Positions 6,486 through 10,959 of a stretch of DNA of 10,959 nt are shown here, in pieces. The stretch's first letter is position 1; every line of letters begins with the position of its first letter. Made by a program: the position numbers and the translations under genes. The notes below the pieces were generated by a model. It was not told the origin of the DNA, ran no database searches, and saw only the letters and a list, made by a program, of their open reading frames with translations. Source of the DNA: Methanomassiliicoccaceae archaeon (GTDB lineage Archaea > Thermoplasmatota > Thermoplasmata > Methanomassiliicoccales > Methanomethylophilaceae). Location of the stretch: NCBI GenBank assembly GCA_009784745.1, contig WQXR01000040.1, positions 1 through 10,959 on the forward strand, read 5' to 3'.

Positions 6486-7337
6486 ATGAATGAGGACGTG
6501 AAGCCTGCATCCGCATCCGCGATGGCGTTGCTCGTTGTGATACTGGCAATTGCGGTACCGCTTATTGACAGCGATACCGCTGCCGCTGATGACGATGACT
6601 TTTTTGAATTGGTTTTTGTGAATGTCACCGGAAGGGTCGTTACACAACTGGACGCCAAAGGCGATCCGGTCGGATTGAGCGGTGTTACGGTGATATTTGA
6701 TAACGGCGACGGTACGAAGTTCACTCGCACTACCAATTCAAACGGAGAATTCAGAATCGATGAGGTCGCTCCCGGGACGTATACGATAACATTCAGCAAG
6801 GACGGGTACGGAGTTCTTATCTGGCCGGGGAAAGCGGAAAAGGACGGCACATCGTACAAAGTGACCCTGACCGGCGACGAAACAGACGTTTTCATCGGCA
6901 ACGCCGCTATGACCGAAGCGGTCGGAACGATAAAGGGAACAGTTTACCGTAACGGTGACGAGGTTGCCGGTGTGCGCATCGAGTTGTACGACACGAGCGG
7001 CAGACTCGTGAAAAGCACCATAACCGACAGATACGGTGACTACACGATACAGCACGCCACGGGAACGTATTACGTATCCGTTAACGTTCTTAACTTCATG
7101 GCCGAACCGTTCGATGTGACGCTGGGAGTTGGCGTCACGGTGAATCATAACTTTGTTCTTGAACCGAAGAGAGGTGCGACATACCTGTTCGGATTCGATC
7201 TTACGCACTCGTTCATGGTCATCGGCGGTCTTATGGGGTCGCTGATCGTGATATTCACTATACTCTACGGAATACACACAAGCAGGAATCCCGGAAGTTC
7301 AAAACTGCATTCTGACTCGAAAAAAGATCAGAACTGA
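6486..7337 (+). CDS. Membrane-anchored surface protein with two carboxypeptidase-regulatory-like domains
   Basis: This 283-residue protein probably lies outside the membrane. A hydrophobic helix at about residues 12-27 (MALLVVILAIAV) acts as a signal peptide or anchor and is followed by an acidic stretch (DSDTAAADDDD). Two beta-sandwich repeats of the carboxypeptidase regulatory-like (CarboxypepD_reg / SpaA-like) type follow. The first (about 47-112) has NSNGEFRIDEVAPGTYTITF, and the second (about 147-226) has DRYGDYTIQHATGTYYVSV. A second transmembrane helix (about 243-264) and a short polar tail (KLHSDSKKDQN) close the protein. Such domains serve as structural or adhesive modules; no catalytic residues are seen. 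A second ATG at codon 13 would still keep the hydrophobic helix. The gene overlaps the convergent fumarase beta gene by 10 bp. The topology is inferred from the hydrophobic pattern; the ligand and role are unknown. Confidence 0.8.
   Translation: MNEDVKPASASAMALLVVILAIAVPLIDSDTAAADDDDFFELVFVNVTGRVVTQLDAKGDPVGLSGVTVIFDNGDGTKFTRTTNSNGEFRIDEVAPGTYTITFSKDGYGVLIWPGKAEKDGTSYKVTLTGDETDVFIGNAAMTEAVGTIKGTVYRNGDEVAGVRIELYDTSGRLVKSTITDRYGDYTIQHATGTYYVSVNVLNFMAEPFDVTLGVGVTVNHNFVLEPKRGATYLFGFDLTHSFMVIGGLMGSLIVIFTILYGIHTSRNPGSSKLHSDSKKDQN
7320..7325 (-). terminator. T-tract after the fumarate hydratase beta stop codon
   Basis: Read on the minus strand, TTTTTT begins two bases after the TGA of the beta-subunit gene. 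A short U-run can be enough to end archaeal transcription, so this is a plausible end point for the mcm-to-fumarase unit. It lies within the last codons of the opposite-strand surface-protein gene (its Lys-Lys pair), so the A-run may be there only for coding reasons. Confidence 0.35.
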
Positions 7338-7894
7338 TATCTTTTCAAAGTTTCGTTAACTTTTGAGTTGACGTCATCGTAGATACTGTTCCCGTTCGCA
7401 TCCATGGCCACCACCAGCGGTCCGAATCGTTCCGTTGAGAACAGCCACATCGCCTCGGCCATCCCGAGATCCTCCCATTCCACGCCTTTTGTTTCTGTGA
7501 CGCACTCGGCCAGCGATACCGCCGCACCGCCTATGGCCGCCAAATATACACAGCCGTTCTCTTTCATCGCTTCGAGAACGTCCGATGACATTCCGCCTTT
7601 GCCGATAATTACCTTTATTCCGAACCTTCTTATCATTTCCGCTTCCAGATCATTCAGGCGCGCACTGGTCGTAGGTCCGGCTGCGACGACGGCCCATTTG
7701 TTCTTCTCCTTTTTCATTATCGGTCCGCAATGGAATAATGTTGAATTGTACAGTACCTTCGGCACTTTTTCCGATGATAAGGCACGCATGTGAACTTTAT
7801 CACGGCCGGTTATCAAAGATCCGCTTACGTATACCGTCTGACCCGTTCTCAGACTGCGGACGGTCCTTTCGTCTGTTGGTGATGTAATGATCAT
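7328..7894 (-). CDS. fumB: Fumarate hydratase class I, beta subunit
   Basis: This is the smaller subunit of the two-part iron-sulfur fumarate hydratase, which interconverts fumarate and malate in the cytoplasm with the alpha subunit encoded just upstream. Visible family motifs in this 188-residue form are VYVSG, TGRDKVHMR (about residues 29-37), GPTTSARL (73-80), IGKGGM (97-102) and the glycine-rich IGGAA (121-125). The ATG at 7892-7894 is preferred because MIITSPTDERTVRSL matches the usual family N-terminus and because it starts 4 nt after the alpha-subunit stop. An ATG at 7927 would add 11 residues and overlap the alpha gene by 29 bp. A closely related L(+)-tartrate dehydratase beta subunit is the main alternative. 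The symbol denotes the beta subunit, not the E. coli fumB isozyme. Confidence 0.88.
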   Translation of the reverse strand: MIITSPTDERTVRSLRTGQTVYVSGSLITGRDKVHMRALSSEKVPKVLYNSTLFHCGPIMKKEKNKWAVVAAGPTTSARLNDLEAEMIRRFGIKVIIGKGGMSSDVLEAMKENGCVYLAAIGGAAVSLAECVTETKGVEWEDLGMAEAMWLFSTERFGPLVVAMDANGNSIYDDVNSKVNETLKRYQF

Positions 7895-7898
7895 GATA

Positions 7899-8759
7899 TC
7901 ACTGTTTGAACTCCGCCGTTCCGTCATTATGTATCCGAACTGTTGCCCTTCGGGCCGCCCAGCAGCTCAGGTTCACGGCAACAGGCAGCGAAGCGGTGTG
8001 GCAATACGCCGTTCTTATGTGAACGCGAAGAACTGTTGCGTTGCCCCCGAGGCCCATCGGTCCGAGACCGCTTTCGTTCAGTATCAGGAACAATTCTTCT
8101 TCCATTCTTCTTTCGTCATCGTTCCCGTTGACACTGTCAAGCCGTTCCAGTAACGCTTCCTTTGCCATTTCAACGCATTTTTCCGATGTTCCTCCTATGC
8201 CGACACCGACAACGGTCGGCGGACACGGTCTTCCGCCCGCCTGAAGAACAGCGTTCACAACAAATCTCTTTATTCCGTCCGTACCGTCAGCGGGATCGAG
8301 CATCCCGAGTTTTGTCATATTCTCTGCGCCGGCCCCTTTCGGAATGACCGTTATCTCCGTGAAGTCGTCATCCGACGGCCTGTAATGTATCATAGGCATC
8401 CCGTCGCCGAGATTGTGACCGTCGTTCTTCCTTGTTATCGGGTGTACGGTGTTAGGTCTTAACGGAATTGTTTCCGTTGCTTTCCTCAATCCGTCCCTTA
8501 TTCCTTTTTCTATTGATGAATTGAACTTTCCGGAAACGTAGAACACCGGTATTCCCGTATCCTGGCACATTGGTATCCCTTTGTATTCCGCCTTTTTCGC
8601 GTTGTCCATTATCCCGCCCAACTGCGAATATGCGATATCGTTCGTTTCCCACGCGGCGGCCGCTTCCAGCGCCCATCCGACGTCCGTTGGTAATCTGGTA
8701 TTCGCAAGACGGAGGAGATCGCATACGATGTCGTCGATCTGTTTCGGGATCTTTATCAT
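7899..8759 (-). CDS. fumA: Fumarate hydratase class I, alpha subunit
   Basis: This is the larger subunit of class I fumarate hydratase and carries the oxygen-sensitive 4Fe-4S cluster that activates water for addition to fumarate. The three expected cluster cysteines are present in their family contexts: CQDTG (C65), GGRPCPP (C179) and LSCWAARR (C266), numbered from the ATG at 8759. The glycine motifs VGVGIGG and GPMGLGG are also intact. The ATG at 8757-8759 is preferred, giving 286 residues, because MIKIPKQIDDIV matches the usual start of the family. A GTG at 8825 overlaps the nmd3 stop as GTGA, which would suit translational coupling, and adds 22 atypical residues. In a methanogen the enzyme would work in a partial TCA pathway and recycle fumarate made by purine and arginine synthesis. 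Tartrate dehydratase is the nearest alternative. Confidence 0.88.
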   Translation of the reverse strand: MIKIPKQIDDIVCDLLRLANTRLPTDVGWALEAAAAWETNDIAYSQLGGIMDNAKKAEYKGIPMCQDTGIPVFYVSGKFNSSIEKGIRDGLRKATETIPLRPNTVHPITRKNDGHNLGDGMPMIHYRPSDDDFTEITVIPKGAGAENMTKLGMLDPADGTDGIKRFVVNAVLQAGGRPCPPTVVGVGIGGTSEKCVEMAKEALLERLDSVNGNDDERRMEEELFLILNESGLGPMGLGGNATVLRVHIRTAYCHTASLPVAVNLSCWAARRATVRIHNDGTAEFKQ

Positions 8760-8821
8760 TATCGGTACATGCGCATTCAAAAGAAAAACAATGCGGTCTG
8801 TTGCCGTCTCTGAGAACGACC

Positions 8822-9844
8822 TCACGGAACGTAAAATACGACGCCGTCTATTTCCGCTATGTCCATTGTTTCTGTTATATCGGCATCGTCCGGTACGCGT
8901 ACGTCCATCGTCGCGTAGCTCACGGGATGGAGTATCTGTGCTTCGCCCTTTGATCTGCTCACGACCGTTGCTTTTGTTATCTTATCGTGAGGCGTATGAA
9001 CTTTCATCTCATGCATCCTCGATCTTCTGACCGACGTTACATGAAGATCCTCCAGTCTCGTCAGTTTACCGATGCCTTTTCCGATGCCTGATAATTTATA
9101 TGCTTCCCCTTCGAAAATAACGATATCGTTCAGATGGTATTCCGGCATTCTCACCAGATACGTCATTCTGTACATATCCGTACCGTCCTCCGTCCTGCCG
9201 ATGAGTTTTGAGGCTTCCTTCGTCTCTGCGCCGTACATGTCGGATAATTCCTTTGCAAGTGTCTTTGCCAAGGATATTGAGGAAAGGAGCATATCAACGC
9301 CTCCCTGAACTTCCTCCACCTTCGTAAGGAACAGTTGGCGGTTCGTTGACGAAAGGTGTTCTATGCGATCCCTGACATAACGCACCGTACCATCGCGTAT
9401 GCTGTCGCTTAATTTCCTTGATCCGCTGCGTATCTGTAACGTTGCCTCATAGTAGTTGCCTAACTGCCTTGAACATTTCTGGCAAACACCGTTCTTTATC
9501 CGGACGACCGTTCCCGATGATGCTTTTACGGCACGTCCGTTCAGTTCTCCTTCTGTATACACGGTCACAGAATAATTCCATTCGTCCTGTCCTTCCGCCG
9601 ATGCGTATGCGTTCGTTATTCTCAGATCGCCAAGCGCTTTGATGGAATTGAGTGCGGCATCCTCTATCGCTTCCTCTTCCGTTCTCTTCATCCAGCGGCC
9701 GCTCAGACGGTATTCATGACATGAAGCGCACCTTTCCATATCAACGTGGTGAGGCAACGTTATCAGCTTCTTTCCGTCAAGGAAGCATTCGATGCACAGA
9801 CCGTCGAATGTTTCCTCTTCTTTGTTGCATTTGACGCAGAACAT
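8822..9844 (-). CDS. nmd3: NMD3-family protein, archaeal homologue of the 60S ribosomal export adaptor
   Basis: This 340-residue protein belongs to the NMD3 family (COG1499). In eukaryotes NMD3 binds the large ribosomal subunit and adapts it for nuclear export; archaeal members lack the export role and are presumed to act in 50S maturation or quality control. Four CxxC pairs, the family's zinc-binding hallmark, are at residues 3/6 (FCVKC), 17/20 (LCIEC), 39/42 (RCASC) and 121/124 (VCQKC). The C-terminal half is beta-rich, as in the OB/SH3-like parts of NMD3. The ATG at 9842-9844 overlaps the DUF424 stop by one base (TGATG), and GGTGAT lies 6 nt upstream; a GTG one codon earlier is less likely. 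The family is secure; the role in archaea is inferred. Confidence 0.87.
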   Translation of the reverse strand: MFCVKCNKEEETFDGLCIECFLDGKKLITLPHHVDMERCASCHEYRLSGRWMKRTEEEAIEDAALNSIKALGDLRITNAYASAEGQDEWNYSVTVYTEGELNGRAVKASSGTVVRIKNGVCQKCSRQLGNYYEATLQIRSGSRKLSDSIRDGTVRYVRDRIEHLSSTNRQLFLTKVEEVQGGVDMLLSSISLAKTLAKELSDMYGAETKEASKLIGRTEDGTDMYRMTYLVRMPEYHLNDIVIFEGEAYKLSGIGKGIGKLTRLEDLHVTSVRRSRMHEMKVHTPHDKITKATVVSRSKGEAQILHPVSYATMDVRVPDDADITETMDIAEIDGVVFYVP

Positions 9845-10137
9845 CACATCATCACCGCTTGCGCGTGCTTCACTCCGTTCACCGTTATTACCATTTCCTC
9901 GGATACATATCCGGATGCAAGTGCAACTGTTACCGTACGTTCGCCGACGAGATTCATTACCGTAACGCTTTTCATGCGTTCTTTAAGTTGTTCTTCTGTA
10001 ATTTCTTCACCGCCGTAGAATATCTTTGAGACGTTCAGTCTTTTTTCACCTTCGCTGAACGACATTCCCAAAAGTTCTGCGTCGCACGCAGCAAGCAGTC
10101 TTTCGCCGCTTCTTGTGTGTATGCGTGCGGATATCAT
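9844..10137 (-). CDS. DUF424 family protein (archaeal, function unknown)
   Basis: This conserved archaeal protein of 97 residues shows the DUF424 (COG2412) signature: AACDAELLGMSFSEGEKRL at about residues 16-34, then FYGGEEIT at about 40-47, and a C-terminal beta-rich part with NLVGERTVTVAL and VNGVKHAQAV. No catalytic site is known for the family. It starts 9 nt after the mcm stop and overlaps the nmd3 start, so it is almost certainly co-transcribed and perhaps co-translated with them. This placement suggests a role near replication or ribosome maturation, but no function can be given. Length and motif content look complete. Confidence 0.88.
   Translation of the reverse strand: MISARIHTRSGERLLAACDAELLGMSFSEGEKRLNVSKIFYGGEEITEEQLKERMKSVTVMNLVGERTVTVALASGYVSEEMVITVNGVKHAQAVMM
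9851..9856 (-). promoter_or_regulatory. Ribosome binding site of nmd3
   Basis: GGTGAT on the minus strand lies inside the end of the DUF424 gene, 6 nt before the nmd3 ATG at 9844. It is an exact match to part of the archaeal GGAGGTGATC consensus and supports that ATG over the GTG one codon upstream. Confidence 0.65.
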
Positions 10138-10140
10138 GGT

Positions 10141-10148
10141 ATCGCCTC
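10141..10148 (-). promoter_or_regulatory. Ribosome binding site of the DUF424 gene
   Basis: GAGGCGAT on the minus strand overlaps the mcm stop codon and differs by one base from the GAGGTGAT part of the archaeal consensus. It lies 3 nt before the ATG at 10137 (7 nt from GAGG). The arrangement suggests translational coupling of DUF424 to mcm. Confidence 0.55.
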
Positions 10149-10959
10149 AGGCAACGCTGTATTTGCCGATCGTCGGCGAATATATCACACCGTCGCTCAT
10201 AAGCTGATCCAAAGCGCGGATGAGTCTCGCCTGCGTGTAGTCGCCTATCTTTTTCCTCAGTTCCGTGTACAGTTCGTCCCTCGTTGCGCTGAATCCGTGC
10301 ATTGCCGTGAACTCCCGTATCGTTTCGCGCACGATCTCCATCTCTTCCCTGAAATTTGCCGATATTCCTGTTGCTATGACGTCGGAATCCCATACCGTCT
10401 TCGTTCCTTCCAGATCGCTGTGTATCTTGTCCAGTGAGTAATGTATCAGCCTGATGGAACGTAACGCATCTTCCTGTGTCACAATATCACTTAATCTCGC
10501 TCTCGCGGACGCTTCCGCCAAGCGTATGTACGCTTCTAACTGCCTTGCAGTTATCGGAACTGTACTCTTACCGCCGCCGGTCATCCTTATCTTCAGGTAC
10601 GCATTACGTATCTCGGCTGCCGCTTCCTCGGACATCACCGGCGTTATGCGTTTTGAGTAGGCGACATATTTTCTTAACGTTTCCACATTGTAGACCGGTT
10701 TCACTGACGATGTGTTCTCCAATATTTCGTCATTCAATTTTTCACCGGTCGCCTTTTTCGCCTGTCCGCGGCGGTGTACTCTGATTATGTGGTCTGTTAT
10801 CCTTTTATCATTGTTCGTCTCCGGTTTGTCCAATAGCGGGAAGATGACATCAAAACGGGACACCAGCGTGGGCTGGAGATTTAACTGCTCTCCTAATCTA
10901 CCATGTTCGTCGAACCTTTGGGCTCCTTTGGCTCCTTTCGGGTTGCTTGCGGCGAGCAG
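10147..10959 (-). CDS. mcm: MCM replicative DNA helicase (C-terminal part; 5' end outside window)
   Basis: MCM is the hexameric AAA+ helicase that unwinds DNA at the replication fork. The frame runs off the window edge, leaving 270 residues of the C-terminal half. From the first visible codon these include sensor 1 (LAASNP, residues 2-7), the arginine-finger motif PTLVSRFD (arginine at 35) with DVIFPLLDKP, the lid helices, sensor 2 (ITARQLEAYIRLAEA) and the C-terminal winged helix that ends TIGKYSVA. The Walker motifs lie outside the window. No intein is seen in the visible part. The region between sensor 1 and the arginine finger is slightly unusual (NPKGAKGAQRFDEHG rather than NPKxGRFD). 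The gene ends with TGA, which overlaps the ribosome binding site of DUF424. Identity is very secure. Confidence 0.94.
   Translation of the reverse strand: MLAASNPKGAKGAQRFDEHGRLGEQLNLQPTLVSRFDVIFPLLDKPETNNDKRITDHIIRVHRRGQAKKATGEKLNDEILENTSSVKPVYNVETLRKYVAYSKRITPVMSEEAAAEIRNAYLKIRMTGGGKSTVPITARQLEAYIRLAEASARARLSDIVTQEDALRSIRLIHYSLDKIHSDLEGTKTVWDSDVIATGISANFREEMEIVRETIREFTAMHGFSATRDELYTELRKKIGDYTQARLIRALDQLMSDGVIYSPTIGKYSVA

Noticed and set aside
7346..7365. Imperfect inverted repeat (CAAAGTT / AACTTTTG) after the surface-protein stop, as a possible terminator
   Set aside because: The stem needs a bulge, no continuous T-run follows, and the bases are coding for the fumarase beta C-terminus. 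Chance is a sufficient explanation.

Overview
This window is about 11 kb of gene-dense, mid-GC archaeal DNA. The archaeal signs are an MCM replicative helicase, an NMD3 homologue, the archaea-specific DUF424 protein, an archaeal Lhr-type helicase, a two-subunit class I fumarate hydratase, archaeal TATA boxes and GGTGA-type ribosome binding sites. The protein sequences look like those of Thermoplasmatota, most plausibly a methanogen of the order Methanomassiliicoccales. That placement is inferred from sequence character only, because no taxonomic marker lies in the window.

Layout. Positions 1-645 (+) hold the 3' part of an 8-oxoguanine DNA glycosylase (OGG1 type). It converges on, and overlaps by 58 bp, a small HTH regulator (588-974, -) that has its own TATA box and is probably leaderless. 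Next on the minus strand is the most striking unit, 6389 down to 1032: a complete Lhr-type helicase core, then one in-frame TAG, then more than 800 codons of tandem winged helices with an AlkZ/YcaQ-like segment in the same frame. A 96-bp divergent intergenic region (6390-6485) with a 17-bp perfect inverted repeat separates it from a membrane-anchored surface protein with two carboxypeptidase-regulatory-like domains (6486-7337, +). The rest is a minus-strand cluster: mcm (3' end), DUF424, nmd3, and the alpha and beta subunits of fumarate hydratase. Several of its junctions are only a few bases long or overlap.

Main point. The TAG at 3519-3521 is the only TAG among the ten stop positions seen; the other nine gene ends use TGA (8) or TAA (1). 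Between the TAG and the first usable start codon (TTG at 3467) lie 17 sense codons that complete a winged-helix domain and contain no ATG, GTG or TTG. In a lineage where UAG can encode pyrrolysine, the simplest reading is a single protein of about 1785 residues: Lhr core, amber residue, Lhr-CTD-like module. That resembles the full-length bacterial Lhr architecture. If read as two genes, the helicase ends at the TAG and the second protein lacks part of its first domain.

How the genes relate. The left half is themed on DNA repair (OGG1, Lhr with a glycosylase-like C-terminal module). The right half joins replication (MCM), ribosome maturation (NMD3) and central carbon metabolism (fumarase) in one probable transcription unit. 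No tRNA, rRNA, CRISPR array, insertion sequence or other mobile element was seen.
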